From the NCBI GenBank assembly GCA_965221725.1, contig OZ244909.1:682001-746000 (forward strand): a stretch of DNA of 64,000 bases. Direction: 5' to 3'. Positions 46,543-55,317 of this stretch are shown piece by piece. Every line of letters begins with the position of its first letter. Within the stretch, counting starts at the first letter, position 1. A program made the translations under genes and the position numbers. This stretch comes from HK1 sp965221725. GTDB lineage: Bacteria > Pseudomonadota > Gammaproteobacteria > HK1. Under the pieces are notes generated by a model. That model ran no database searches. It worked only from the letters and a program-made list of their open reading frames with translations, and had not been told where the DNA came from.

Positions 46543-46978
46543 CGAACGAGGCTCCTGGCGGGGCGGGGGAGTGGCCATAGAGTATAGGCGGCACGCCGAT
46601 GCCGGTAAACGAACCGCGCCCGGAGTGCGGGGTCGGTTCACGCTGTGGCGCCGGCCCGGAATCGACCGCCGGGGTGGCGAGAATCGGACCGAATCGGGCC
46701 GACCTACGGTGCCCCGCTTTGACTACTGAGGTGTCGGGAAAGGGTGATGCCCTACTTTGACTCCCGAGATCTCGGGAGAGCCCGTGCGTACAGGCCGGAG
46801 ATACCGGGCAGAGTTTCAAGGTGATGCCTACCCGGGAAAGTCCGTACATACAGGCCGGAGATACCAGGCGGAATTTCAAAGTGAGGCACTGCCGACGGGT
46901 ACCGTTCATGGCGGGTGCGGGGCACCGTCAAGGCGCCGCTCGGGATGCTCCGACCGACTTCGGGCCGAGGCGCCCGAC
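46543..46978. other. guaB - nucleoside hydrolase divergent spacer
   Basis: 436 bp without a credible gene; open frames across it arise from the repeat copies. Two direct copies of repeat family A occupy 46740-46892. The promoter of guaB should lie between 46543 and about 46740. Confidence 0.65.
46740..46892. repeat. Dispersed repeat family A, two tandem direct copies
   Basis: Copy 1 (about 46745-46823) has a perfect palindrome CTCCCGAGATCTCGGGAG, then GTGCGTACAGGCCGGAGATA and GGGCAGAGTTTCAAGGTGAT. Copy 2 (about 46824-46890) has GTACATACAGGCCGGAGATA, then CAGGCGGAATTTCAAAGTGA. The conserved core is GTnCATACAGGCCGGAGATA plus CAGGCAGAATTTCAAAGTGA. Related copies lie at 10.56 kb and 15.6-15.76 kb. 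Confidence 0.85.
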
Positions 46979-49213
46979 GTGACCGGACGCCCCGAGCCGC
47001 GCCCGGTGGTGATCGACACCGACCCCGGCGTCGACGACGCGCTCGCGATCATGCTGGCCCTGCGCTCGCCCGAGCTGCGCGTCGAGCTGATGACCACGGT
47101 GGCCGGCAACGTCGGGTTGCGGGCCGCGACCGACAACGCGCGCCGCCTCCTCGCGCTGCTCGACCCGACCCCCGTTCCGCGACTGGTGCCGGGCGCAAGC
47201 CGCCCCCGGCGCGGGCGCCTGATCACCGCCACCGAGGTACACGGCGCCGACGGCCTGGCCGGGCTCTCGCGGGTGCGGGACGCCGGGGGTCGTCCCCTGT
47301 TTCCCGCCAGCCGCGGACCGCTTCCGGCCCGGGAAGACGCCGCGGACGCGATCGCGGCCAAGGCGCGCGAGCATGGCGCCGCGCTCACCATCGTCGCTCT
47401 CGGTCCGCTCACCAATATCGCGCGGGCGCTCGACGCGGACGCATCGGCGATGCGCGCGGTCGGGCGGCTGATCGTGATGGGCGGCGCGATCCGGGCGCCG
47501 GGCAACGTGACCGCATCGGCGGAGTTCAACTTCCACGTCGACCCGGAAGCGGCGGACCGCGTCCTCACGTCCGGAATGCGGATCACTCTGGTCGGGCTCG
47601 ACGTGACCCACCAGGTGCGTCTTCGCTGGCCCGTGGTGCGCGATGCGCTGCGCGGCGACGAATCGGCGCTCGCCCGCGCGATTCGTCACCTCGTGCGCCC
47701 GGTCGATGCGAACGGCGGCGGGCTGTTTCTGAACGATCCGCTCGCCATGGCGCTGGCGGTCGACGCGACCCTGGTCCGCACCCGGGCGCTGCCGGTCCGG
47801 GTCGAGACGAGGGGCGAGCACACCCGGGGGATGTCGATCGCCGACCGACGCCGGAATCGAGGCACCCCGCGGACCGGCACGGCGGACGCCGCCGACGATG
47901 CGCCGCTGGACGAGGCGCCGCGGGCGGATGTCGCGTTCGAAGTCGACGTCGCGCTCGAAGTCGATGTCGAGCGGGTACTGGGGCTCGTGGCCGAGCGGGT
48001 CCTCGGCGCCGCCCGGCCGGAGGAGCGCCCCGCGGACGTCGTGGTGGTGGGAAGCGCGAACACCGACCTGACGGTCACGGCCCGATCGCTGCCGCGACCG
48101 GGCGAGACGGTCACCGAAGGCGCGCTCCACACGGGATTCGGAGGCAAGGGGGCGAACCAGGCGGTCGCCGCCCGCCGCGCCGGTGCCGAGGTTGCATTCA
48201 TCGCCCGCATGGGCGCCGATGCGCACGCGGAGCGCTACCTCAAGCACCTGCGCGCGGAAGGGATCGACATCGGCGCCATCAGCCGCGACCGGAGAGCCGC
48301 CTCCGGGGTGGCGCTGATCGCGGTGGACGCCGCCGGCCACAACCAGATCGCGGTGGCATCGGGCGCCAATGCGCGCCTGCGTCCCGCCCACCTGAAGGCG
48401 GGGTTGCGGCGCGTGCGTGCGCACACGGTGATCGTCGCCCAGCTCGAAGTGCCGCTCGACACCGTGGAAGCCGCGTTTCGCGCCGCCCGGCGCGCGGGCG
48501 CCACCACCATGCTCAATCCCGCCCCCGTTCCCTCCCCCACCGAGAAGGTCCTCAGTGAGAAGGCCCCCGCCGAGAAGGCCCCCGCCGAGAAGGTCCCCAC
48601 CAGGAAGGTCCCCGCCGAGAAGGCCCCCGCCCCCGCCGCCACCCTCACCGGCACCGCGCCGGACGAGGCGCCGCTCGTCGGGCTTCTGCCGCCGGCGCTC
48701 GTCGCGCTCACGGACGTGGTAGTGGTCAATCAGATCGAGGCGGAGCAGCTCACCGGCCGGCCGGTATCCGGCATCGTCCCGGCGCGACGGGCGGCGGCGA
48801 TGCTGATCGAAGGCGGATTCAGGGCCGCGGTGGTCACCCTTGGCGATCGGGGGGCGGTCTGGACGGATGCCGGCGGCCGCGGGCGCGCCGCCGCGCCCAG
48901 GGTCAGGGCGGTCGACACGGTCGGCGCCGGCGACACCTTCGTCGGCTATCTGGCCAGCGGTCTGGCGCGCGGCGCGGCACTCGGCGACAGCGTGGCCGAA
49001 GCGGTGCATGCCGCCGCGCTCGCCGTGACCCGCCGCGGCGCCCAGCCCGGCACCCCGCGACGGCCGGAAGTCGCCCGTTCCATCGCCGCCGCCACGCGGG
49101 TCGGGTCGCCCGCTGCCGCAATTGGCGCATCCTCGAAGGACAAGCGTTCTCAGCCCGGAAATTTCACCCGCTCACGGCCGCGGACACGGACCTGGCCGTT
49201 TTCGCCGCGTTGA
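46979..49213 (+). CDS. Nucleoside hydrolase - ribokinase fusion protein
   Basis: 744 residues from a GTG at 46979. Residues 1-~310 form an inosine/uridine-preferring nucleoside hydrolase with the calcium site DTDPGVDDALA (D13-D20), LGPLTNIARAL and EFNFHVDPEAA. An Ala/Asp-rich linker follows. From ~356 a PfkB ribokinase: VVGSANTDLTV, GFGGKGANQAVAARRAG and DTVGAGDTFVGYL with catalytic D652. The hydrolase releases ribose, which the kinase can phosphorylate, so the fusion couples two consecutive nucleoside-salvage steps. The kinase carries a KAPAEKAPAEK low-complexity insertion (DNA 48540-48640). Its last ~20 residues (QPGNFTRSRPRTRTWPFSPR) are read from a family C repeat. Confidence 0.88.
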   Translation: MTGRPEPRPVVIDTDPGVDDALAIMLALRSPELRVELMTTVAGNVGLRAATDNARRLLALLDPTPVPRLVPGASRPRRGRLITATEVHGADGLAGLSRVRDAGGRPLFPASRGPLPAREDAADAIAAKAREHGAALTIVALGPLTNIARALDADASAMRAVGRLIVMGGAIRAPGNVTASAEFNFHVDPEAADRVLTSGMRITLVGLDVTHQVRLRWPVVRDALRGDESALARAIRHLVRPVDANGGGLFLNDPLAMALAVDATLVRTRALPVRVETRGEHTRGMSIADRRRNRGTPRTGTADAADDAPLDEAPRADVAFEVDVALEVDVERVLGLVAERVLGAARPEERPADVVVVGSANTDLTVTARSLPRPGETVTEGALHTGFGGKGANQAVAARRAGAEVAFIARMGADAHAERYLKHLRAEGIDIGAISRDRRAASGVALIAVDAAGHNQIAVASGANARLRPAHLKAGLRRVRAHTVIVAQLEVPLDTVEAAFRAARRAGATTMLNPAPVPSPTEKVLSEKAPAEKAPAEKVPTRKVPAEKAPAPAATLTGTAPDEAPLVGLLPPALVALTDVVVVNQIEAEQLTGRPVSGIVPARRAAAMLIEGGFRAAVVTLGDRGAVWTDAGGRGRAAAPRVRAVDTVGAGDTFVGYLASGLARGAALGDSVAEAVHAAALAVTRRGAQPGTPRRPEVARSIAAATRVGSPAAAIGASSKDKRSQPGNFTRSRPRTRTWPFSPR

Positions 49214-49290
49214 ACGCGGCACCGGGGTGGCCCGGGGGTGGCTGACCATCTCCGCGCCCTCGCTTCCCGGATGCGGGGATTTCCGAGCGG
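49153..49290. repeat. Dispersed repeat family C, copy 2
   Basis: CCCGGAAATTTCACCC, then CCGTTTTCGCCGCGTTGAAC, GGGGTGGCC and CCATCTCCGCGCCCTCG follow the same order as at 34416-34580. The left part overlaps the last codons and stop of the fusion gene, so the repeat supplies its C-terminal tail. Confidence 0.75.
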
Positions 49291-49616
49291 GTCGACACCG
49301 GCGGATCGCACCCAGTGCCCGGGTGGATCTCGCAGTGACGGACCTCCCGCTGGTGCCCAAGGCTCGTTTTTTGTCCGGCGGCGGTTGATGTGAGCGCGTT
49401 CAACGGGTCATTTGGGGGGAGAGTTTCGTTGTCTGGGTGTCCGTTCGGGCTGCATGGAGCTGCTTTCGACGGCATTGAGGGCATCTGCGCACCGGTCGTC
49501 GGCACTCGCTCCCGACAAAAAAATGGTCCTGCGCTGGTGCCCCCTGCTGGTGGACCTCGAGCGGTGACTTCCCCGATGATCGCGGGCGACACCTCGGCGA
49601 CCAGGAGAACCCCGGC
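49291..49616. other. Spacer before the oligopeptidase gene, no gene seen
   Basis: 326 bp. There are two loosely inverted A/T runs (GTTTTTTGTCC near 49367 and GACAAAAAAATGG near 49515), flanked by CTGGTGCCC-like and GCTGGTGCCC sequences. That could be a degenerate mobile-element footprint. I see no gene. The ribosome site of the next gene (AGGAGA) is at its right end. Confidence 0.45.
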
Positions 49617-51866
49617 ATGCCATCCACCCCACCCGTCGCGCCCCGGAAGCCGGCCGATCTCCCCGCCCTGCACGGACGGCGGCGCACCGACGACTACGCT
49701 TGGCTCAAGGACGAACACTGGCAGCAGGTGATGCGCGACCCCGCCGGGCTCCGGGCCGACATTCGCGCATACCTCGACGCGGAGAACGCCTACAAGGAAG
49801 CGGTGCTCGCGCCCACCGAACCGCTCCGGGCGGCGCTGTTCGAGGAATTCCGCGGGCGCATCAGGGAGGACGATGCAAGCGTCCCGGCGCGGGACGGCGC
49901 GTGGGAGTACTACCACCGTTACCGTAGCGGCGGGCAGCACCCGGTGATATGCCGACGCCCGGCCGGCACAGGCGGCACGAGCAGCGCGGCTGGTGCGGGC
50001 AACCCGGTCGGCACAGGCGGTACGGCCGGCACGGGCAACCCGGTCGGCACAGGCGGCGCGGCTGGTGCGGGCGGTACGGCCGGCGCGGGCGGTGCGGCCA
50101 TCGACGCCGGGTCGGCCATCGAGGCCGGCGCCGCGGGCGAGCAGGTGCTCCTCGACGGCGACACCGAGGCCGCCGGCAAGAGCTACTACCGCATCGGCGG
50201 CCGGGGCCACGCCTGGAACCACCGGCGGTTCGCCTGGGCCGTCGACGAGAACGGATCCGAGTACTTCACCCTGCGCGTGAAGGATCTCCGTACCGGGAAG
50301 GTCCTCGACGACATCATCGAACGCGGCTCGGGCGGGTTCGTCTGGGCGGCGGACGACGAGACGCTGTTCTACACCGTGCTCGACGACCACCACCGGCCCT
50401 GCAAGGTCCTCCGGCACCGCATCGGCACCGGTGCCGCGGACGACGCCGTCGTCCACGAAGAATCCGACCCCGGCTTCTTCCTCAACGTCGCGCTCACCGA
50501 GTCGCGCCGGTTCGTGGTGATCGACGCCCACGACCACGTCACCAGCGAGGTGCGGCTCGTCGACGCGGCGCGGCCCGAGGCCGCCCCGATCCTGATCGCG
50601 GCGCGCGACCCGATGACCGAGTACGACGTCTCCCACCACGGCGACCGGCTGATCATCCTCACCAACGCGGGCGGCGCGGAGGACTTCCGGATCGTCGAAG
50701 CACCTCTCGAATCACCCGGGCGCGAGCACTGGACCGACCTCGTCCCGCATCGCCCCGGGGTCCTGATCGTCAGCTTCGAGGTGTACTCGCGGTGGCTGGT
50801 GCGCCTGGAACGCGAGAACGCCCTCCCCCGCATCGTGGTCCGGAACCTGGAAACCGGCGAGGAGCACGCCATCGCCTTCGAGGAGGAGGCGTACAGCCTC
50901 GGGCTCGCCGGCGGCTACGAGTACGACACCGACACCCTGCGGTTCACCTACGCCTCGATGACCACCCCCGAGCATGTGTACGACTACGACATGCGCACCC
51001 GGGAACGCACGGTGCGCAAGGTGCAGGAGGTGCCGAGCGGCCACGATCCCGCCGACTACGTCACCCGCCGCATCATGGCGGCGTCGCCCGACGGCGAGGC
51101 GGTGCCGGTGTCGGTCCTGTACCACCGGGACACCCCCGTCGACGGCTCCGCCCCCCTGCTGCTCTACGGGTACGGCTCGTACGGGATGTCGATGCCGGCC
51201 TCGTTTTCAACCACCCGCCTGAGCCTCGTCGACCGCGGGTTCGTCTACGCCATCGCGCATGTGCGCGGCGGTACCGAGCGCGGCTACGCCTGGTACCGCG
51301 CCGGCAAACTCGACCGCAAGACCAACACCTTCCACGACTTCATCGCGGCGGCGAACACGCTTGCGGACCGCGGCTTCACCCGGCGCGGGCGCATCGCCAT
51401 CCATGGCGGCAGCGCCGGCGGCCTGCTGGTGGGGGCGTGCGTGAACATGGCCCCCGAGCTGTTCCACGCGGTCATCGCGGAGGTGCCGTTCGTCGACGTG
51501 CTCAACACCATCTGCGACGACACCCTGCCGCTCACCCCCCCGGAGTGGCCGGAGTGGGGCAACCCCATCGAGAGCGAGGCCGCATACGACTGCATCGCCG
51601 CCTACAGCCCCTACGACAACGTGGCGGCCATGGACTACCCCCACATCATCGCCACCGCGGGCCTCACCGACCCCCGCGTCACCTACTGGGAGCCGGCGAA
51701 GTGGGTGGCGAAGCTCCGCGCGACGAAGACCGACGACCGCCTGCTGGTGCTCCACACCAACATGGAGGCCGGCCACGGCGGCGCGGCGGGACGCTTCGAC
51801 CGGCTCAAGGAGACCGCCCTCGTCTACGCATTCGTGCTGCACGTATTCGGTCTCGGGGCCGAATGA
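49617..51866 (+). CDS. ptrB: Oligopeptidase B (S9A prolyl oligopeptidase family)
   Basis: 749 residues from the ATG at 49617 with AGGAGA upstream. N-terminal beta-propeller, then an alpha/beta hydrolase with S599 in IHGGSAGGLLVG, D685 in GLTDPRVTYWEP and H720 in EAGHGGAAGR. It cleaves short peptides after basic residues in the cytoplasm. Between residues ~115 and ~175 a Gly/Ala/Thr-rich run (PVGTGGTAGTGNPVGTGG and similar) interrupts the propeller, where family members have a short loop. Its stop overlaps the next start (ATGA). Confidence 0.92.
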   Translation: MPSTPPVAPRKPADLPALHGRRRTDDYAWLKDEHWQQVMRDPAGLRADIRAYLDAENAYKEAVLAPTEPLRAALFEEFRGRIREDDASVPARDGAWEYYHRYRSGGQHPVICRRPAGTGGTSSAAGAGNPVGTGGTAGTGNPVGTGGAAGAGGTAGAGGAAIDAGSAIEAGAAGEQVLLDGDTEAAGKSYYRIGGRGHAWNHRRFAWAVDENGSEYFTLRVKDLRTGKVLDDIIERGSGGFVWAADDETLFYTVLDDHHRPCKVLRHRIGTGAADDAVVHEESDPGFFLNVALTESRRFVVIDAHDHVTSEVRLVDAARPEAAPILIAARDPMTEYDVSHHGDRLIILTNAGGAEDFRIVEAPLESPGREHWTDLVPHRPGVLIVSFEVYSRWLVRLERENALPRIVVRNLETGEEHAIAFEEEAYSLGLAGGYEYDTDTLRFTYASMTTPEHVYDYDMRTRERTVRKVQEVPSGHDPADYVTRRIMAASPDGEAVPVSVLYHRDTPVDGSAPLLLYGYGSYGMSMPASFSTTRLSLVDRGFVYAIAHVRGGTERGYAWYRAGKLDRKTNTFHDFIAAANTLADRGFTRRGRIAIHGGSAGGLLVGACVNMAPELFHAVIAEVPFVDVLNTICDDTLPLTPPEWPEWGNPIESEAAYDCIAAYSPYDNVAAMDYPHIIATAGLTDPRVTYWEPAKWVAKLRATKTDDRLLVLHTNMEAGHGGAAGRFDRLKETALVYAFVLHVFGLGAE
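49958..50135 (+). repeat. Simple-sequence expansion inside ptrB
   Basis: A degenerate GGC-rich array with units such as GGTACGGCCGGCACGGGC and AACCCGGTCGGCACAGGC inserts about 55-60 Gly/Ala/Thr-rich codons into a propeller loop. It stays in frame. Confidence 0.85.
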
Positions 51867-52960
51867 CACCTGCCCCGGGGGTTGCGCGCATGCTCCGCGT
51901 ACTCGTCGTCGTCACCGTCTACTACCTCATCTTCGGCTACGGACAGCTCGCGGCGGCCTGGCTCGTTTGGCCGACGTGGCGTCCGGACACCCCCGATCTG
52001 CTCGCGCTGCTGGTGGGACCGACCGTGGGGTGGCTCATCCATCAGGCCTGGCGCAACGCCTGGACGCGATGGCTGCAACGGGCGGTCTACCTGTGGGTGG
52101 GCCTCGCCTTCCTCCTGCTGAGCGCCGTCATCCCCGTCCATCCGCTGGCGCTGGCGGGGCTGCCGGACGACATCGCGCGGGGGCTGCTCCTGGCGATCTG
52201 GGTCCCGCTCGCGGTGTGGAGCGTCGTGAGCGCGCACCGGCTCGTGGTGCGACGGGTGGCACTTCCCTCGGCGAAGCTCGATGATCCGGTCCGGCTCGTG
52301 CAGGTGAGCGACATCCACGTCGGCTCCCGCGGCCCGGGGTTCCTGCCCCGGATCGTGCGCCGCATCAACGCACTCGAGCCCGACGCGGTGCTCATCACCG
52401 GCGACCTGGTCGACCTCATGCAGCTCCCCGGCGATGCGCTCGATGCGATCGGCCGGTTGGCGGCCCCGGCCTTCTTCGCGACCGGCAACCACGAGCACTA
52501 CATCGGCAGTGACGCGGTCTGCGCGCGGCTGGAGGCGCTCGGGGTGACGGTGCTGCGCAACGCGGCCACCGAGTGGAGGGCGATACGCATCATCGGCATC
52601 GACGATGCAGAGGCGCGGGATCAGGTCGCACGGATGCTCGCCGGGATGGAAATCGTCACCGCAGAGCACACCCGGACTTCGTTCACCGTCCTCATGTATC
52701 ACCGCCCAGACGGCGCCGAGGACGCCGCGCGCGCCGGCGTGGACCTGATGCTCTGCGGACATACCCACAACGGCCAGATCATGCCTTTCAACTGGGTCGT
52801 GAGGCGCTATTTCCCCCGCATCGCGGGCCGATTCGACATCGACGGCATGGTGCTCCACGTCTCCCCCGGCACGGGCACGTGGGGACCGACCATGCGGCTC
52901 GGCTCGTCGAACGAGATCACCCTGTTCGAGATCTCCCCGGCGGCGCTTCGGGCACCGTGA
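51863..52960 (+). CDS. Membrane-anchored metallophosphoesterase (YkuE/YaeI-like)
   Basis: 365 residues from the ATG at 51863, overlapping the ptrB stop by 4 nt; an ATG at 51890 is also possible. Three to four N-terminal membrane helices (to ~residue 125) precede a calcineurin-like phosphoesterase domain: QVSDIHVGSRG (DxH), ITGDLVDLM (GDxxD), ATGNHEHYIG (GNHE) and LCGHTHNGQI (GHTH). All metal ligands are present. Relatives hydrolyse phosphodiesters or UDP-sugar lipids; the substrate here is unknown. The longer frame starting at 49949 is a shadow of ptrB. Confidence 0.88.
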   Translation: MTPAPGVARMLRVLVVVTVYYLIFGYGQLAAAWLVWPTWRPDTPDLLALLVGPTVGWLIHQAWRNAWTRWLQRAVYLWVGLAFLLLSAVIPVHPLALAGLPDDIARGLLLAIWVPLAVWSVVSAHRLVVRRVALPSAKLDDPVRLVQVSDIHVGSRGPGFLPRIVRRINALEPDAVLITGDLVDLMQLPGDALDAIGRLAAPAFFATGNHEHYIGSDAVCARLEALGVTVLRNAATEWRAIRIIGIDDAEARDQVARMLAGMEIVTAEHTRTSFTVLMYHRPDGAEDAARAGVDLMLCGHTHNGQIMPFNWVVRRYFPRIAGRFDIDGMVLHVSPGTGTWGPTMRLGSSNEITLFEISPAALRAP

Positions 52961-53378
52961 CCTGACGGACCGACTGCCTCAGCGGCGCGCCGCGATCCCG
53001 TCGGCCATGACACACAGCATCTCGAACATCAGGGAGCCTCGTGGAAGTGTACGACGATGGATCGATTCCGTTCTCGGCGCCACCAACGCCGGAGAGCCAT
53101 TTCAAGCTGTGGATTGCAAATTCCCATTCAAGACCTGCGAGCGCCGCGCCCTCCAACCGCTGCCCGCCCGCCCCCGGGAGTGGGGCGAGTGGGGCGAGCG
53201 CATGGTCGAGGTGCTCCTCGAACGCGGCGGCGAGTCCATCGGCGTGCGTTGCCGCCACCACGGGGCTCGCTTTCGCTCGCGAACGGCGGGCCGATGGCCC
53301 GCCTCGGCAGAGTCCTCCTGATCGGAGCGCGTTCGACCCTCGAATCCTGCGTTTCGCAAACGGTCGCCGACCGCTCGT
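52961..53378. other. Spacer before the double-nuclease gene
   Basis: About 420 bp with no clear gene; frames here are short. A segment ending CTCGGCGCCACCA (53055-53085) looks superficially like a tRNA 3' end, but I could not fold a cloverleaf. The segment 53230-53300 is C/G-rich (CTCGCTTTCGCTCGCGAACG). It separates core genes from the probable foreign gene on its right. Confidence 0.45.
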
Positions 53379-55310
53379 ATGGCCAACGGCGCCGTCGTTT
53401 CTGGAATCATGGGGCAAGGTGATTCGCATAAAATGCAGGCTTTCGGAGTCCGGCGGAGCGAGGCTGATGGAGTGACCGACTTCCCGCGAGAGTTCCCGAT
53501 TCTGTTCGGATCGCACAATAAGATCACTGGTCTTGCAAAGGCGATCCGGAGAATCGATGTTGACGCCTTGTGCGGAGAGTACTGCCGATTGCGGAGGGAG
53601 GCTCCCTGCCGCACCGCCCAAGACAAGCCCTACTTCGTCGGACACGATGGACATCCGTCGGCGAAGAATCCCGGCAATCCCTCGGAGAAGCATCTGGCGA
53701 TCGCACTCTGGCGCCTCGGGGCGCGATGGCTTCGGGTCGGCGGTGACCGAATGCGCCTGCTCGACTACGAGTTTCCGTTGAAGGCTTCGCAATCGGACGC
53801 CGGGCTCGGCAAGGTGGATCTGCTGGGCGCAACGGATCGGGGACGGCTGGTGGTCGTCGAGTTGAAGGTTCGGCCGAAGAACGGCGCCCGTGGTGACACT
53901 CCACTGCGCGCCCTGATGGAGGGATTGCGCTACGCCGCCGTCGTCCACGCAAACCACCGGGCCATCGCCGCCGAGGCACGGGAGTGCTGCGACATCGACG
54001 TGTCCAAGGAGCCGCCGATCGTGCAGATCCTGGCTCCGGAGGACTGGTGGCTCGGGTGGTGCGACATGGTCGGCAGCACGCGCAAAAAGGTCGGCGAGTG
54101 GGAGCCCAGGTTTCTCGGCCTCTCGGCCGCGCTGGAAGCCCGGCTCGGTATCGTCATCGAGTGTGCGTCCCTTCAAGGAATCAGTCTGGCTGACGTCCGC
54201 TGGGACGGGTGCGGACCATGCCTCGACCAGACACCGGCGATGCACCGGATCTGTCTGGACGGTGCGCCTGCTTCCGCAGCGCCGCCGCCCCGAGGCACCG
54301 GCGGGGACGGAGACGACACCATCGGATACGAGAATCTTCTCCTCGAACATCTGTGGCGCTGGGCCGACCGATACCATGCGGGTGAACTTGATGGCGGTCC
54401 CCGAGTCGGCCGTCCTCCTGTCCTCCTGCACGAATCGGCCTCGAAGTCTGTGCTCGCTCCATCGGACAACCCGGCCAGGGCCACCAGAATCGTGGCTGCC
54501 ATTCCGAGCGAGGCACGCCATCAGTGGTTCCGCAGCTTCAGGAGTTCGCAAGCATTGGCCCAGAGTGTATTCGCAGCGCTTGACTGCTTCGGGCGCCTCG
54601 ATTTGCTCGATGACGTCACCGCCGAATGCGGTCGGCCAGCTTTTCTCGAAGATACGCGCAGCGCTTCCCTCGTCCTCGAGCACGAAGTGCGCAGCCTTGG
54701 CGAGCCGCGATCCACGAGTGTCGACGTATTTCTCCACGCGCCTTTCAAGCGTGTCGCTGTCGAATGCAAGCTCACGGAGCCCGAGTTCGGTCGCTGCTCG
54801 CGGCCGCGGAAGCCTCTCGGCCATCCGAGCTACTGCGACGGGAATTACCGCACTCAACGCGGACGGAGCGAGCGCTGCGCCCTGACCGAAATCGGTATCC
54901 GCTACTGGACCTGGCTGCCAGACCTGTTCGACTGGACCGCTGACGGCGACCTGTGGCCCTGCCCGTTCTCCGATGCCTACCAGCTCGCACGCAACGCTCT
55001 GGCGGCGACGGTGTCCGAGGGCGGTTGCGACCCGCACTCGGGGCATGTGCTGATCGTCTACGATGCGCGCAACCCGGAGTACGCCGCCGGTGGCGAAGCC
55101 GAACGCCAGTACGAGTTGGCAATCAGCGCGTGCAAGGTCCCGGGCTTGATCCGTCGCCTGAGCTGGCAACGTTTGGTCGATGCGTTCACATGTGCGCCGG
55201 AACTCCACTACCTTCAGGCCGGGCTCGAGGGCAAGTACGGCATCAGGCCATCAGGCCGGGAAGCACGCTGGTACGCATCCCGGCAACGCTCGACGCGCAG
55301 CCACGGTTGA
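53379..55310 (+). CDS. Uncharacterised protein with two PD-(D/E)XK-like nuclease cores
   Basis: 643 residues from the ATG at 53379; ATGs at 53409 and 53433 are also possible. Core 1 (~100-190): E103 (SEKHLAIALWRLG), D147 (GLGKVDLLG) and E161-L-K163 (RLVVVELKV), then a helical ALMEGLRYAAVV. Core 2 (~440-480): D449 (TSVDVFLHA) and E462-C-K464 (VAVECKLTEPEFG), resembling the PGN_0703-type putative restriction nucleases. The middle (200-440) is not recognised. No methyltransferase or helicase is adjacent. I infer a nuclease, possibly a stand-alone defence effector or DNA-repair enzyme. It ends 7 bp before the convergent flavoprotein gene. Confidence 0.7.
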   Translation: MANGAVVSGIMGQGDSHKMQAFGVRRSEADGVTDFPREFPILFGSHNKITGLAKAIRRIDVDALCGEYCRLRREAPCRTAQDKPYFVGHDGHPSAKNPGNPSEKHLAIALWRLGARWLRVGGDRMRLLDYEFPLKASQSDAGLGKVDLLGATDRGRLVVVELKVRPKNGARGDTPLRALMEGLRYAAVVHANHRAIAAEARECCDIDVSKEPPIVQILAPEDWWLGWCDMVGSTRKKVGEWEPRFLGLSAALEARLGIVIECASLQGISLADVRWDGCGPCLDQTPAMHRICLDGAPASAAPPPRGTGGDGDDTIGYENLLLEHLWRWADRYHAGELDGGPRVGRPPVLLHESASKSVLAPSDNPARATRIVAAIPSEARHQWFRSFRSSQALAQSVFAALDCFGRLDLLDDVTAECGRPAFLEDTRSASLVLEHEVRSLGEPRSTSVDVFLHAPFKRVAVECKLTEPEFGRCSRPRKPLGHPSYCDGNYRTQRGRSERCALTEIGIRYWTWLPDLFDWTADGDLWPCPFSDAYQLARNALAATVSEGGCDPHSGHVLIVYDARNPEYAAGGEAERQYELAISACKVPGLIRRLSWQRLVDAFTCAPELHYLQAGLEGKYGIRPSGREARWYASRQRSTRSHG

Positions 55311-55317
55311 CAGACCC

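Noticed and set aside
49340..49560. Possible MITE with inverted T/A runs before ptrB
   Set aside because: The inverted match is short and gapped and no target duplication is visible.
49949..52960. 1003-codon frame joining a ptrB shadow to the metallophosphoesterase
   Set aside because: Residues before the ATG at 51863 are a +1/+2 frame reading of ptrB with Arg-rich low-complexity content.
53055..53085. tRNA-like 3' end (GGATCGATTCCG ... GCGCCACCA) that could mark an attachment site
   Set aside because: The T-stem pairs only with wobbles and the distance to CCA is wrong by two to three bases. No upstream half of a tRNA is present.
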